Shown in pieces: positions 23,561 through 33,975 of a DNA stretch of 47,848 bases. Within the stretch, counting starts at the first letter, position 1. The number at the start of each line of letters is the position of its first letter. Origin of the DNA: an uncultured Lachnospiraceae bacterium. GTDB lineage: Bacteria > Bacillota > Clostridia > Lachnospirales > Lachnospiraceae. The stretch spans positions 39,240 through 87,087 of the forward strand of contig CACZFV010000001.1 in the NCBI GenBank assembly GCA_902780465.1, given 5' to 3'. Made by a program: the position numbers and the translations under genes. The notes beneath the pieces were generated by a model. That model was not told the origin of the DNA and did not search any database. It saw only the letters and a list, made by a program, of their open reading frames with translations.

Positions 23561-25108
23561 TTATTTCGCGACGTCCTGAACTCTGGACTCGCGGATCACA
23601 TTCACCTTGATCTGGCCCGGGTACTGCATCTCCTGCTCGATCCGCTTCGCGACATTATGCGCGAGCAGCACCATATCATCGTCACTGACCTTCTCCGGGA
23701 TCACCATGATACGAACCTCGCGTCCTGCCTGGATGGCGAAGGACTTCTCGACACCACCGAAGGAATTCGTGATCTCCTCCAACTGGGCGAGACGGTTTGT
23801 ATAGGTCTCGATAGTCTCTCTGCGGGCTCCCGGTCTTGCCGCGGAGATCGTATCCGCCGCCTGCACGATGCACGCGATCAGGCTGTCCGGTTCCGAATCT
23901 CCGTGATGGGATTCAACAGTGTTGATAACGATCGGGGACTCCTTGTATTTACGGCAAAGTTCCGCTCCGAGCTGCACATGGGACCCTTCGATCTCGTGGT
24001 CAATGGCCTTTCCGATGTCATGAAGCAGGCCTGCACGCTTCGCCATGCGGACATCCGCACCGACTTCTGCGGCAAGATGTCCGGACAGCTCCGCCACTTC
24101 GATCGAATGCTTGAGAGCATTCTGACCGTAGCTTGTGCGGTACTTCATCCGTCCGAGAAGCTTGACAAGCTCGGGGTGAATGCCGTGGACGCCGGCCTCC
24201 AGGACCGCTGCCTCGCCTTCCTCGCGCATGGTGTTCTCCACTTCCTTCTGGGCTTTCACCACCATCTCCTCGATCCTGGCCGGGTGGATACGTCCGTCAG
24301 TGATCAGCTTCTCCAGGGCGACCCTCGCCACCTCGCGGCGCACCGGATCAAATCCTGAAAGGACCACAGCCTCGGGAGTATCATCCACGATCAGTTCCAC
24401 ACCGGTGAGCTGTTCCAGAGCACGAATGTTTCTGCCTTCGCGGCCGATGATCCTGCCCTTCATCTCGTCGTTGGGAAGCTGCACCACGGAGACTGTGGAC
24501 TCCGCCACGCTGTCAGCTGCACAGCGCTGGATCGCGGAGACGACATACTCTCTCGCCTTCTTGTCTGCTTCTTCTCTGGCCTCTGCCTCAAGCTCCTTGA
24601 TGAGCCGCGCAGTATCGTGCTTTACGTCCTCTTCCACCGACTGAAGAAGGAATTCCTTCGCTTCTTCCGTGGAAAGGCCGGCGATCCGTTCCAGTTCGGC
24701 AATTCCCTTGTCATAAAGGGAATCCACCTCGCGGCTGCGCTCATTGATCTTTTCTTCCTTGCTCACCAGCGCGGCTTCTCTCTTTTCAAGAGCAGCCTGC
24801 TTTTTGTCCAGGTTCTCCTCTTTGCTGAGAACACGGTTCTCATAATGCTGCAGCTCAGCTCTTCTCTCTTTGGTTTCCCTCTCCAGCTCATTCTTAGTCC
24901 TCAGGGACTCTTCCTTAGCTTCGAGGAGAGCTTCGCGTTTTTTTGTCTCAGCGGTCTTCAGGGCTTCTTCGATGATTTCGCGGGATCTTGCTTCCGCGCT
25001 GCCGATCTTGCTTTCATACGTCTTTTTCCGATGTGCGATTGCAAGGTTCCAGCTCAGAAAAGCCACAATCACCGCTGTGATAACAACTGCAATGATGATT
25101 TGTGACAC
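23561..25108 (-). CDS. rny: Ribonuclease Y
   Basis: 515 residues in the full RNase Y order: an N-terminal membrane helix ([17 protein letters not shown]), a long charged coiled coil (about 30-200), a KH domain with [15 protein letters not shown], and an HD domain with [12 protein letters not shown] and ESHHGD. It is the membrane-bound endoribonuclease that starts mRNA decay in many Firmicutes. The start is GTG at 25108, fixed by AAGGAGG 9 bases upstream and by the start of the membrane helix. It lies downstream of recA-recX, a common order in Firmicutes, with its own promoter. Confidence 0.97.
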   Translation of the reverse strand: MSQIIIAVVITAVIVAFLSWNLAIAHRKKTYESKIGSAEARSREIIEEALKTAETKKREALLEAKEESLRTKNELERETKERRAELQHYENRVLSKEENLDKKQAALEKREAALVSKEEKINERSREVDSLYDKGIAELERIAGLSTEEAKEFLLQSVEEDVKHDTARLIKELEAEAREEADKKAREYVVSAIQRCAADSVAESTVSVVQLPNDEMKGRIIGREGRNIRALEQLTGVELIVDDTPEAVVLSGFDPVRREVARVALEKLITDGRIHPARIEEMVVKAQKEVENTMREEGEAAVLEAGVHGIHPELVKLLGRMKYRTSYGQNALKHSIEVAELSGHLAAEVGADVRMAKRAGLLHDIGKAIDHEIEGSHVQLGAELCRKYKESPIVINTVESHHGDSEPDSLIACIVQAADTISAARPGARRETIETYTNRLAQLEEITNSFGGVEKSFAIQAGREVRIMVIPEKVSDDDMVLLAHNVAKRIEQEMQYPGQIKVNVIRESRVQDVAK

Positions 25109-25156
25109 AGAGCACCTCCTTATTTAGTTTTCATTGTACGTAACTGCAATAGTGTT

Positions 25157-25185
25157 ATTCTAACAGATGAAAAAGCTATGTGCAA
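25157..25185 (-). promoter_or_regulatory. Predicted sigma-A promoter of rny
   Basis: TTGCAC, 17 bases, TAGAAT on the minus strand, in the gap after recX. Confidence 0.65.
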
Positions 25186-25196
25186 GATAATACTTC

Positions 25197-25802
25197 CTAA
25201 ACTTCTTCCGCATGCCGCATCGCATTTTCGATCTGCGTCCAGGAATAACCCCTGCGGGAAAGCTTTGCCGCGATCCTCTGACGTTCCTTCAGATCTGCTT
25301 TTTCAGGATGGTACTTCTGTTTTTCCAGTTCCTTCCGGATCTGCGCCGCTTCATCCGGAGGCATCTCCTCCAGCAGTTCTTCCGCCAGTTCCCTGCTGAT
25401 CCCCTTCTGTGTCAGGTCATACATCAGGCGCTTCCGGCTCTTCCCCTCTCCGTTCCATCGGATATAATTCTCCGCAAAGCGCCGGTCGTCCACATAGTGT
25501 TTTTCCTGTGCCCACTTAAGCGCATCAGAGATGCACTGTTCCGGGTACCAGGAGAGCTTCAGCTTTCTCCGCAGCTCCTCCTCCGGATAATCCCGGTCTT
25601 TCAGGAGCTTTACGATCCGTTCCCTGGCACGCTTCGTGAGCAGCGGGAGCAGGACATCCTCCGTCATTCTCTCCGAAAGCTCCGCACCTTCTTCCAGCCC
25701 GTACTTCTTTAATTCTCCCTTGTAAACAGAAAAAACAAGGTCCCCGTCTGTGAGGACCCTGCTTTTCATTTTTCCATACGGAAGGATCTCCGTGATGATC
25801 AT
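25197..25802 (-). CDS. recX: Recombination regulator RecX
   Basis: 201 residues, helical and charged, with the RecX three-helix repeats: [50 protein letters not shown] and [16 protein letters not shown]. RecX binds RecA filaments and modulates their assembly. The ATG overlaps the recA stop by four bases (ATGA), so the two are translationally coupled and share the SOS promoter. Confidence 0.95.
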   Translation of the reverse strand: MIITEILPYGKMKSRVLTDGDLVFSVYKGELKKYGLEEGAELSERMTEDVLLPLLTKRARERIVKLLKDRDYPEEELRRKLKLSWYPEQCISDALKWAQEKHYVDDRRFAENYIRWNGEGKSRKRLMYDLTQKGISRELAEELLEEMPPDEAAQIRKELEKQKYHPEKADLKERQRIAAKLSRRGYSWTQIENAMRHAEEV

Positions 25803-26857
25803 TCTGCTTCCTCCGCGGAGACTGCGCCGGCAGCTCCCGCCGCTGCAGCGGCCGGGTCTGCGGGCAGACCGTGGGCCTCCCTTACCTTCGCCTCCACTTC
25901 CGCCATGACCGCCGGATTCTGGGCGAGATAGTTTTTCGCATTCTCCCTGCCCTGTCCGATCTTCGCGCCCTGGTAGGCATACCAGGCACCGCTCTTCTCG
26001 ATGATATCCTCCTTCGCCGCCAGATCCAGGATATCTCCCTCTCTGGAAATACCCTTGCCGAACATGATGTCAAACTCCGCTTCCTTAAAGGGCGGCGCGA
26101 TCTTGTTCTTCACGACCTTGACGCGGACCCGGTTCCCGATGACCTCACCGCTCTGCTTCAGGGAGTCGATCCTGCGTACATCCAGGCGCACCGAGGCGTA
26201 GAATTTCAGAGCGCGGCCTCCGGTGGTGGTCTCCGGATTTCCGAACATCACGCCGATCTTTTCACGGAGCTGGTTAATAAAGATAACAGTGCAGTTTGAC
26301 TTCGACATCACACCGGTCAGCTTACGGAGTGCCTGGCTCATCAGGCGGGCCTGCAGCCCCACGTGGGAGTCACCCATGTCGCCGTCGATCTCCGCCTTCG
26401 GGACCAGCGCCGCAACTGAGTCCACGATCACGATATCCACTGCGCCGCTGCGCACCATGGTCTCCGTGATCTCCATGGCCTGTTCCCCATTGTCCGGCTG
26501 GGAAATATAAAGGTTGTCGATATCTACGCCGATATTTTTCGCGTAGACCGGGTCCAGGGCGTGCTCGGCATCAATAAAACCGGCGATGCCGCCGCGCTTC
26601 TGCACTTCCGCGACCATGTGGAGCGCCACTGTCGTCTTACCGGAAGACTCCGGGCCGTAGATCTCGATAACTCTGCCCTTCGGCACGCCGCCGAGGCCCA
26701 GCGCCAGATCCAGGCTCAGTGAACCGGTGGGCACCGTTTCCACGTTCATGGTATTCGCCGGGTCGCCGAGCTTCATCACAGCGCCCTTTCCGTAAGCCTT
26801 CTCTATCTGTGTCAGCGCCGCATCCAGCGCCTTCATTCTGGTCTCTTTATCCATCAT
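25799..26857 (-). CDS. recA: Recombinase RecA
   Basis: 352 residues. Walker A is GPESSGKTT; other typical segments are [33 protein letters not shown] and [27 protein letters not shown]. The tail is Ala/Glu-rich ([18 protein letters not shown]), as usual for RecA. It drives strand exchange and LexA self-cleavage. Two adjacent ATG codons open the gene; 26857 is preceded by GGAGG at 7 bases. The promoter (26898-26926) and LexA box (26874-26885) show SOS control. Confidence 0.99.
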   Translation of the reverse strand: MMDKETRMKALDAALTQIEKAYGKGAVMKLGDPANTMNVETVPTGSLSLDLALGLGGVPKGRVIEIYGPESSGKTTVALHMVAEVQKRGGIAGFIDAEHALDPVYAKNIGVDIDNLYISQPDNGEQAMEITETMVRSGAVDIVIVDSVAALVPKAEIDGDMGDSHVGLQARLMSQALRKLTGVMSKSNCTVIFINQLREKIGVMFGNPETTTGGRALKFYASVRLDVRRIDSLKQSGEVIGNRVRVKVVKNKIAPPFKEAEFDIMFGKGISREGDILDLAAKEDIIEKSGAWYAYQGAKIGQGRENAKNYLAQNPAVMAEVEAKVREAHGLPADPAAAAAGAAGAVSAEEAE

Positions 26858-26873
26858 TTGTTTTCCTCCAAAA

Positions 26874-26885
26874 GAACATATGTTC
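26874..26885. promoter_or_regulatory. LexA (SOS) operator of recA
   Basis: Perfect palindrome GAACATATGTTC, with a preceding C on the minus strand giving CGAAC-N4-GTTC, the Gram-positive SOS box. It lies just downstream of the -10, where LexA would block initiation. Confidence 0.93.
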
Positions 26886-26897
26886 GTCTTAATTGAC

Positions 26898-26926
26898 ATA
26901 ATACTAGTATCACAGGAAATTGTCAA
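26898..26926 (-). promoter_or_regulatory. recA promoter
   Basis: Perfect -35 TTGACA, 17 bases, TATTAT on the minus strand. The remaining stretch, 26927-27247, holds no gene that I can support, only the terminator at 27095-27121. Confidence 0.92.
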
Positions 26927-27094
26927 CAGAAAACAGGAATATTCTGCAGAACTGCAGCTGACCTGCCGGGGATCCGGCATCTTCGGAACGAAACAGACCG
27001 GCGCCGTCACGGAAGCGCGAAACTGTATTTATTATATCACGCATAGAACAAAAAGAACAGAGTCCGGTGCGACGAACAGCGATAGCAATGAAAG

Positions 27095-27121
27095 AACCCT
27101 CCGGGGAGAGGCCGGAGGGTT
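27095..27121. terminator. Hairpin terminator downstream of lysA
   Basis: A 10-bp stem AACCCTCCGG/CCGGAGGGTT with a 7-base loop. It has a short T tail on each strand (TTTATC on plus, CTTTC on minus). It lies about 125 bases after the lysA stop. Confidence 0.7.
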
Positions 27122-27247
27122 TTATCAGGGATGGTTTCAAAAGAGAGCAGAAAGTCGTAATCCGATTTACGTTTTTCTTTAGTAAAACTATATCATGCCC
27201 GGCGGGAAAAAGCGTGAAGATACTTTAAATGAATTCTTATGAGATTC

Positions 27248-28519
27248 TTAATTCCCGTACTTTTTCATTATGTCGCAGAAATCGAAGGTCGCGAAATAAT
27301 CCGCGGGAGTCTCGGCTCTCCGGATCATCTCCACGGTGCCGTCTGTCTTAAGAAGCAGCTCCGCGCTGCGGAGTTTTCCGTTGTAGTTGTATCCCATGGC
27401 GTAACCGTGGGCACCAGTGTCATGGATGAAAAGGTAGTCCCCCATGCTGATCTCCGGCAGCATCCGGTCCACCGCGAATTTGTCGTTGTTTTCGCAGAGG
27501 GAGCCGGTGACATCGTAGAGTTCCGTCTCCGGAGCGTTCTCCTTTCCCAGTACTGTGATGTGATGATAGGCTCCGTACATGGCAGGACGCATGAGGTTGC
27601 AGGCGCAGGCGTCGGTGCCGATATAGTGCTTGTAGATCCGTTTTTCATGAACAGCCTTCGTCACCAGCGCGCCGTAGGGGCCCAGCATGAAGCGCCCCAT
27701 CTCGGTATAGATGGCGACGTCGCCCATGCCTGCCGGCACCAGGATCTCCTCATAGACCTTCCTGACGCCTTCCCCGATGGCGATGATATCGTTCGGCTCC
27801 TGCTCAGGACGGTAGGGGATGCCCACGCCGCCCGAAAGGTTGATGAACCGGATATCCGCGCCGGTCTCCTTTTTCAGCCGCACCGCCTCCCGGAACAGGA
27901 CGCCCGCAAGCTTCGGATAGTACTCATTGGTCACGGTGTTGCTGGCCAGGAACGCGTGGATGCCGAAATACTTTACACCCTTTGCCATCATGATCCGGTA
28001 CGCTTCCGTGATCTGCTCCGGGGTCATGCCGTACTTGGAGTCCCCGGGATTGTCCATAATGCCGTTGGCCAGTTCGAACATCCCGCCCGGGTTGTAGCGG
28101 CAGCTCATGGTCTCCGGGAGTTTTCCCAGCACCTCTTCAACGCAGGCGATGTGGGTGATGTCATCAAGGTTGATGATGGCGCCCAGACGGTCCGCCAGAG
28201 CAAATTCCTGCGGGGGAGTATCGTTGGAAGAAAACATGATCTCATGTCCGGAAAAGCCGCAGGCTTCGCTCATCATAAGCTCTGTATCGGAGGAGCAGTC
28301 CGTGCCGCAGCCGTACTCCTTCAGGATCTTCAGGATGAAGGGATTCGGGGTCGCCTTGACCGCAAAATATTCGCGGAATCCCTTGTTCCATGAAAAGGCC
28401 CTGCGCACTTTTTCCGCGTTGTCCCGGATCCCCTGTTCATCGTAGATGTGCCAGGGCGTGGGCCATTTCTCCGCGATGCTCTTCGCCTGTTCCAGTGTCA
28501 GAAATGCTTTCTTTTCCAT
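27248..28519 (-). CDS. lysA: Diaminopimelate decarboxylase
   Basis: 423 residues of the fold-III PLP decarboxylase family. The PLP lysine is in YFAVKATPNP; other motifs are GCGTDCSSDTEL, INLSGGVGIPYRPE, the active-site Cys in GSLCENNDKF and HDTGAHGYAMGYNYNG near the C-terminus. It converts meso-diaminopimelate to lysine. The length and ATPN variant fit the Clostridial/Bacteroidal type. No other dap genes are close. It lies 68 bases after the rhomboid-like gene; a hairpin GGCCCG/CGGGCC (28553-28570) in that gap lacks a T run, so both may be cotranscribed. Its Shine-Dalgarno (AAAGG) is modest. Confidence 0.93.
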   Translation of the reverse strand: MEKKAFLTLEQAKSIAEKWPTPWHIYDEQGIRDNAEKVRRAFSWNKGFREYFAVKATPNPFILKILKEYGCGTDCSSDTELMMSEACGFSGHEIMFSSNDTPPQEFALADRLGAIINLDDITHIACVEEVLGKLPETMSCRYNPGGMFELANGIMDNPGDSKYGMTPEQITEAYRIMMAKGVKYFGIHAFLASNTVTNEYYPKLAGVLFREAVRLKKETGADIRFINLSGGVGIPYRPEQEPNDIIAIGEGVRKVYEEILVPAGMGDVAIYTEMGRFMLGPYGALVTKAVHEKRIYKHYIGTDACACNLMRPAMYGAYHHITVLGKENAPETELYDVTGSLCENNDKFAVDRMLPEISMGDYLFIHDTGAHGYAMGYNYNGKLRSAELLLKTDGTVEMIRRAETPADYFATFDFCDIMKKYGN

Positions 28520-28587
28520 AAAAATACCTTTGACGCCTTTCTTTGATTCTGCGGCCCGCAGAAACGGGCCATTAACGATTTCTTTCC

Positions 28588-29466
28588 TCAGTGAGATCCC
28601 TCTCCGCCGTCCTCTGTCACGTGAGTGTGTGTATACAGATGCTCGGAGCAGTATTCGTGATCACCGGCACATTTCGAGCAGTAGCGGAATTCCAGATCCG
28701 GAGCATCCAGCTCTGTCCTGCCGCAGACGGCACATTTGTGCCGGGCTGTCCTGACAGGACTTTCCTTCCGTGTCACCGGCACGATCTTCCGCTCCGGCTG
28801 TCCGTTCCCGCTGCCGGAGGCCCGCCTGTATTCCGCTCTCCGCTTCATGTCCTGCGGTGAAAACCGTCTGAGGGTCCCCGACCAGGCGAAGAAGAGCAGA
28901 AGGTTCAGAAGGCAGAGGGCTATCGTGATCTTCTGTGCAAGGCCTCCTGTGATAAAGGCGTACAGCTCCATCACTCCGTAGAAGATCGCCAGGTATTTCG
29001 CCTTCAGCGGGATCACGAAATAAAGATAGAACGTCATCTCCGGGAAGCTCAGGGCGAAAGCCAGGAAGATCGAAAGGTTCAGGTTTTCCGGCGTGATGTA
29101 CGTCGGCATTCCAAGGCCCCAGAGGATGAACGCGGCGATGATGTGAAGCAGAACGCCGGAAAACATAAATACATTGAAGCGGAAAGTCCCCCACACATTC
29201 TCCAAAGTGGTGCCAAGGGAATAGTAGATGAACAGCATCAGGATGCCCCAGATCATGCTGCTGCTCGGAGGATAGATGAGCCATGTCACCAGACGCCAGA
29301 CCTGCCCCCGCATGATCAGGTGCGGATCCAGGTACAGAAGTTCAAAGGCGGCCTTGTTGCCGATGCTGATGACGAAGCCAGCGGCGTAAAGGATGCAGAA
29401 GTACCTCATCAGTCCCGGGATCGCGAATCTTCCGAAACGTTTCTGCAGGCGGTCAAAAAAAGTCAT
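28588..29466 (-). CDS. Rhomboid-like membrane protein without protease dyad, with C-terminal zinc ribbon
   Basis: 292 residues. Six or so hydrophobic helices (about 15-200) follow a rhomboid layout: GQVWRLVTWLIYPP and ENVWGTFRFNVFMFSG match the WR and E-W-G positions of rhomboid loop 1 and helix 2. The GxSG serine motif of helix 4 is absent (the segment reads PTYITPENLNLSIFLAF) and no helix-6 His is evident, so proteolysis is unlikely. A basic linker leads to a cysteine-rich tail, KCAVCGRTE...YCSKCAG, a probable zinc ribbon ending in a His-rich segment (EHLYTHTHV). The function is unknown; it may be a derlin-like pseudo-protease or a membrane adaptor. Good AAGGAG before the ATG. Confidence 0.75.
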   Translation of the reverse strand: MTFFDRLQKRFGRFAIPGLMRYFCILYAAGFVISIGNKAAFELLYLDPHLIMRGQVWRLVTWLIYPPSSSMIWGILMLFIYYSLGTTLENVWGTFRFNVFMFSGVLLHIIAAFILWGLGMPTYITPENLNLSIFLAFALSFPEMTFYLYFVIPLKAKYLAIFYGVMELYAFITGGLAQKITIALCLLNLLLFFAWSGTLRRFSPQDMKRRAEYRRASGSGNGQPERKIVPVTRKESPVRTARHKCAVCGRTELDAPDLEFRYCSKCAGDHEYCSEHLYTHTHVTEDGGEGSH

Positions 29467-29527
29467 GTATGCTCCTTCCGGTAATAGTTGAGATTCCGTT
29501 GAGACAGTATCACTTTTCAGTACCCTC

Positions 29528-29557
29528 AGTATATGAATGATTTCCCGTTTTTGTCAA
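29528..29557 (-). promoter_or_regulatory. Predicted sigma-A promoter of the rhomboid-like gene (and lysA)
   Basis: Perfect TTGACA, 18 bases, TATACT on the minus strand; back-to-back with the plus-strand promoter at 29598. Confidence 0.8.
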
Positions 29558-29597
29558 CAGCCGAGGTTAACAGCCTGTTCAGCTTCCGGGTCCTTCG

Positions 29598-29626
29598 TTG
29601 AACTTAAAGTACCTTTGTGTTAAAAT
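29598..29626 (+). promoter_or_regulatory. Predicted sigma-A promoter of the activase gene
   Basis: TTGAAC, 17 bases, TAAAAT on the plus strand; start codon about 45 bases downstream. Confidence 0.78.
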
Positions 29627-29671
29627 TTACTGATTACTGTTACTAACTATGACCAGAGAGTGTGTTTTATT

Positions 29672-32600
29672 ATGATCAAAAACCTTGGGATCGATATCGG
29701 TTCCACTACTGTAAAAATAGCGATCCGGGATGAAAGCGGCGCGCTGCTCTTCTCCGATTACGAACGGCACTTTGCCAATATCCAGGAGACTCTTTCCGGT
29801 CTTCTGGAAAAAGCGGAAAAAGTGCTGGGCCCTGTCGAGGTGCGCCCCCGCATCACCGGATCCGGCGGGCTTACGCTCGCGAAGCATCTGCATATTCCTT
29901 TTGTACAGGAGGTTGTGGCTGTTGCCACAGCCCTGAAGCACTATGCTCCTCTGACGGACGTGGCGATCGAGCTCGGCGGAGAGGACGCAAAGATCATCTA
30001 CTTCACCGGCGGCATCGACCAGCGTATGAACGGCATCTGCGCCGGCGGCACAGGCTCTTTCATCGACCAGATGGCTTCTCTTCTGCAGATGGACGCCTCG
30101 GAGCTGAATGAATACGCCAAAGGCTACAAGGCCATCTATCCCATCGCCGCGCGCTGCGGCGTCTTTGCCAAGACGGACATTCAGCCCCTGATCAACGAGG
30201 GTGCCACCCGGGAAGACCTGGCGGCATCCATTTTCCAGGCGGTCGTGAACCAGACGATCTCCGGCCTTGCCTGCGGCAAGCCGATCCGCGGCCATGTCGC
30301 TTTCCTCGGCGGCCCGCTGCACTTCCTGTCAGAACTCCGGAACGCGTTTATCCGTACGCTGAAACTGGAAGGCGAGTACATTATCGCCCCGGAGAATTCC
30401 CACCTGTTTGCGGCCATCGGCGCTGCCATGTCCGCTGACGACGACAGCACGGTGCTGACTTCGGACCTCATCTCCACTCTGAAGCGCGGTGTTTCCATGG
30501 ACCACGAGATCCAGCGTCTTCAGCCTCTCTTCCATGACGAGGCGGAATACATGGAATTCCGGAACCGCCACGACGGCCACGCTGTAAGGAAGGGCGATTT
30601 TTCAAGCTACACCGGGAAGCTTTTCCTGGGGATCGATGCAGGCTCCACCACCACGAAGATCGCTCTGGTGGGCGAGGACGGCACACTTCTGTATCGTTTT
30701 TACGCCAACAATGAGGGATCGCCCCTCGCTGTCTCCATCCGCGCGCTGAAGGAAGTCCGGGAGCAGATGAACCCGGCGGCAGAGATCGTCTACTCCTGCT
30801 CCACCGGCTACGGCGAAGCGCTCCTGAAAGCCGCCTTCATGCTGGACGAAGGCGAGGTGGAAACTATCTCCCACTACTACGCCGCTGCTTTCTTTGAGCC
30901 GGATGTGGACTGCATCCTGGACATCGGCGGCCAGGACATGAAATGCATCCGCATCAAGGACCAGACCGTGGATTCCGTCCAGCTGAACGAGGCCTGCTCC
31001 TCCGGATGCGGCTCCTTCATCGAGACCTTCGCGAAATCTCTCGGCGTCTCCGTCCAGGATTTCGCAAAGGAAGCGCTCTACGCGAAGAATCCCGTGGACC
31101 TGGGCACCCGCTGTACAGTGTTCATGAACTCCAACGTGAAGCAGGCCCAGAAGGAGGGCGCCACCGTGGCGGACATTTCCGCCGGTCTCGCCTACTCAGT
31201 CATCAAGAATGCCCTTTTCAAGGTCATCAAGATCTCTGACGCCTCCAGTCTTGGCGCCCACATCGTCGTACAGGGAGGTACCTTCTACAACGACGCCGTG
31301 CTCCGCGCATTTGAGCGCATCGCGGAATGCGAGTGCATCCGCCCGGACATTGCAGGCATCATGGGCGCCTTTGGCGCAGCCCTGATCGCCAGGGAGCGCT
31401 GGGAAGGGAAGAAGACGACCATGCTTTCTCTGGACCGGATCGCCGCTCTGGAGTACCGCACTTCCATGACCCGCTGCAAGGGCTGCAACAATCACTGTGT
31501 ACTGACCATCAACCAGTTCGGCGGCGGCCGCCGCTACATCTCCGGCAACCGCTGCGAACGCGGCCTGGGTCTTGACCGGAAGAGCAAAGACGTGCCGAAC
31601 CTGTTTGACTACAAGTTCCGCCGCATCTTCGGGATCGAACCGCTTCCGGAGGAGGAAGCGCACCGCGGCATCATCGGCATTCCGAGAGTCCTGAACATGT
31701 ACGAGGACTTCCCCTTCTGGGCGGTCTTCTTCCGGGAACTCGGCTTCCGCGTTATCCTTTCTCCGGTCTCCAGCCGTCAGCTGTACGAGCTGGGCATTGA
31801 GTCGATCCCCAGCGAATCGGAATGCTACCCGGCGAAGATCACTCACGGACACGTCACCTGGCTCATCCGGAACGGTGTCCGCACGATCTTCTATCCCTGC
31901 ATACCTTATGAGCGGAACGAGCAGCCGGATGCCGGCAACCACTACAACTGCCCCATCGTCACCTCCTACGCCGAGAATATCAAAAACAACGTGGAGGAGC
32001 TCACGGAACAGAATGTCCGCTTCCTGAATCCTTTCATGTCCTTTACCGACGAACAGGTGCTCACTTCCCAGCTGGTGAAGATCATGCAGAAGGAATTCTC
32101 CATCGGCCCGGCGGAAGTCCGCGCCGCAGCCCACGCAGGTTGGACAGAGCTTCTGAAAGCAAAACAGGATATTGAAGATGAAGGCGAAAAGGCGATCAAA
32201 TGGTGCATTGACAATGATCGTCACGGCATTGTCCTGGCCGGCCGCCCCTACCACGTGGATCCCGAGATCCACCACGGCATCCCGGACCTGATCACAGGCT
32301 ATGGTCTGGCGGTCCTCACGGAGGATTCCGTCTCGCATCTCGGCACTGTGGAACGCCCGGTGATCGTCTCCGACCAGTGGATGTATCACTCCAGACTCTA
32401 CGCCGCTGCCTCCTATGTGAAGACCACGGATGTGCTGGACCTGGTCCAGCTGAACTCCTTCGGCTGCGGTCTGGATGCGGTGACCACCGACCAGGTCTCC
32501 GACATCCTGACCGGATCCGGAAAGATCTACACCGTGCTGAAGATCGACGAGGTGAACAACCTGGGCGCCGCCCGGATCCGCATCCGCTCACTCATCGCCG

Positions 32601-33913
32601 CCCTCCGGGTCCGCGACAGAAAGCACTATCACCGGACCATCCGGACTTCCGCCTACGAGCGCGTGCTCTTCACGCGGGAGATGAAAAAAGAGGGCTACAC
32701 GATCCTCTGCCCCCAGATGTCCCCGATCCACTTCGATTTCCTGGCGCCGGCCATCAGCGCCTTCGGCTACAACGTTGAGCTTCTCACCAACGACAACCGG
32801 GCAGCTATCGATATGGGTCTGAAGTATGTGAACAACGACGCCTGCTATCCGTCGCTCTGCACCATCGGCCAGATCATGGAAGCGCTCCACTCCGGAAAAT
32901 ACGACCTGGACAGGACCGCTATCTTCATGAGTCAGACCGGCGGCGGGTGCCGCGCTTCCAACTATATCGGCTTCATCCGGCGCGCCCTGGCGAAAGCCGG
33001 CATGGAGAAGATCCCGGTCATCTCGGTCAATGTCGGCAACATGGAGCAGAACCCAGGCTTCAGGATCAGCCTGCCCATGGCAGTCAAGGTCATCCAGGGT
33101 GCGGTCTACGGGGACGTCCTGATGCGGTGCCTCTACGCCACCCGTCCCTATGAGAAGGAGCCCGGCAGCGCGGACCGCCTGCATCGAAAGTGGAGGAAGA
33201 TCTGTATCCGGGCCGTCTCCCGCCGCTCACCGGATATGCGCGAGTACGGAAGGATCCTCCGCACCATGATCCGGGAATTCGACGAACTGCCGCGCACCGG
33301 CGTGAAAAAACCGAAGGTCGGTGTGGTGGGCGAGATCCTGGTCAAGTTCTCCCCGCTGGCGAACAACCACATCGTGGAGCTCCTGGAGCGGGAAGGCGCG
33401 GAAGCGGTGGTCCCGGATCTTCTGGACTTCATGTACTACAGTTTCTACAACCTGAACTTCAAGTCCGAGAACCTGGGCTTCTCCCGGCGGCAGGCCTTCC
33501 TCTGCAACGAGGGCATCCGCCTGATGGACTGGTTCCGGGCTGACGCCAGAAAAGCGCTTCTCGCCTCAAAACACTTCGACGCTCCCGGCGATATCCGCCA
33601 CATGGCGAAAATGGCGGAGCACTTCGTCTCCCTCGGCAACATGACAGGCGAGGGATGGTTCCTGACCGGCGAGATGCTGGAGCTGATTGAAGGCGGGACC
33701 AGCAATATTGTCTGCACACAGCCCTTCGGCTGCCTTCCGAACCACGTGGTGGGCAAAGGCGTCATCAAGGAACTGCGCCGCGCGTATCCGAAGGCAAACA
33801 TCATCGCCGTGGACTACGACCCCGGCGCCTCCGAAGTAAACCAGCTGAACCGCATCAAGCTGATGCTGGCTACCGCCCAGGCGGCACTGAAGGAAGAGGC
33901 GGAAGATAAATAA
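29672..33913 (+). CDS. Giant acyl-CoA dehydratase activase-related protein (two BadF/BcrA ATPase domains + DUF2229 + dehydratase-like domain)
   Basis: 1,413 residues. Domain 1 (about 1-255) begins [12 protein letters not shown] and has Cys in [10 protein letters not shown] and [11 protein letters not shown]; domain 2 (about 315-580) repeats the pattern: [21 protein letters not shown] and [11 protein letters not shown]. These pairs match the Cys ligands of the [4Fe-4S] cluster in the HgdC activator. Next comes a DUF2229 region with RCKGCNNHC and GNRCERG, then a HgdB-like dehydratase part ([20 protein letters not shown]). Family members with a partner dehydratase deliver electrons using ATP; no partner is adjacent, so this single chain may act alone or on a distant enzyme. 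ATG 29672 was chosen; a GTG four codons upstream is possible. Substrate unknown. Confidence 0.88.
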   Translation: MIKNLGIDIGSTTVKIAIRDESGALLFSDYERHFANIQETLSGLLEKAEKVLGPVEVRPRITGSGGLTLAKHLHIPFVQEVVAVATALKHYAPLTDVAIELGGEDAKIIYFTGGIDQRMNGICAGGTGSFIDQMASLLQMDASELNEYAKGYKAIYPIAARCGVFAKTDIQPLINEGATREDLAASIFQAVVNQTISGLACGKPIRGHVAFLGGPLHFLSELRNAFIRTLKLEGEYIIAPENSHLFAAIGAAMSADDDSTVLTSDLISTLKRGVSMDHEIQRLQPLFHDEAEYMEFRNRHDGHAVRKGDFSSYTGKLFLGIDAGSTTTKIALVGEDGTLLYRFYANNEGSPLAVSIRALKEVREQMNPAAEIVYSCSTGYGEALLKAAFMLDEGEVETISHYYAAAFFEPDVDCILDIGGQDMKCIRIKDQTVDSVQLNEACSSGCGSFIETFAKSLGVSVQDFAKEALYAKNPVDLGTRCTVFMNSNVKQAQKEGATVADISAGLAYSVIKNALFKVIKISDASSLGAHIVVQGGTFYNDAVLRAFERIAECECIRPDIAGIMGAFGAALIARERWEGKKTTMLSLDRIAALEYRTSMTRCKGCNNHCVLTINQFGGGRRYISGNRCERGLGLDRKSKDVPNLFDYKFRRIFGIEPLPEEEAHRGIIGIPRVLNMYEDFPFWAVFFRELGFRVILSPVSSRQLYELGIESIPSESECYPAKITHGHVTWLIRNGVRTIFYPCIPYERNEQPDAGNHYNCPIVTSYAENIKNNVEELTEQNVRFLNPFMSFTDEQVLTSQLVKIMQKEFSIGPAEVRAAAHAGWTELLKAKQDIEDEGEKAIKWCIDNDRHGIVLAGRPYHVDPEIHHGIPDLITGYGLAVLTEDSVSHLGTVERPVIVSDQWMYHSRLYAAASYVKTTDVLDLVQLNSFGCGLDAVTTDQVSDILTGSGKIYTVLKIDEVNNLGAARIRIRSLIAALRVRDRKHYHRTIRTSAYERVLFTREMKKEGYTILCPQMSPIHFDFLAPAISAFGYNVELLTNDNRAAIDMGLKYVNNDACYPSLCTIGQIMEALHSGKYDLDRTAIFMSQTGGGCRASNYIGFIRRALAKAGMEKIPVISVNVGNMEQNPGFRISLPMAVKVIQGAVYGDVLMRCLYATRPYEKEPGSADRLHRKWRKICIRAVSRRSPDMREYGRILRTMIREFDELPRTGVKKPKVGVVGEILVKFSPLANNHIVELLEREGAEAVVPDLLDFMYYSFYNLNFKSENLGFSRRQAFLCNEGIRLMDWFRADARKALLASKHFDAPGDIRHMAKMAEHFVSLGNMTGEGWFLTGEMLELIEGGTSNIVCTQPFGCLPNHVVGKGVIKELRRAYPKANIIAVDYDPGASEVNQLNRIKLMLATAQAALKEEAEDK

Positions 33914-33927
33914 TAAAATTTAAAATA

Positions 33928-33958
33928 CCCCCTGCCCTTCGGATCGAGGGACAGGGGG
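33928..33958. terminator. Bidirectional terminator between activase and ATP-grasp genes
   Basis: Stem CCCCCTG/CAGGGGG with an inner CCCT/AGGG pairing. The T-rich tail is clearer on the minus strand (TATTTTAAATTTT). Confidence 0.85.
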
Positions 33959-33975
33959 TTGTTCTATGGATTGAT

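Noticed and set aside
26880-27182. Possible 100-residue plus-strand protein over the recA control region
   Set aside because: It starts inside the LexA box, has no ribosome binding site and runs through the recA promoter and a terminator hairpin.
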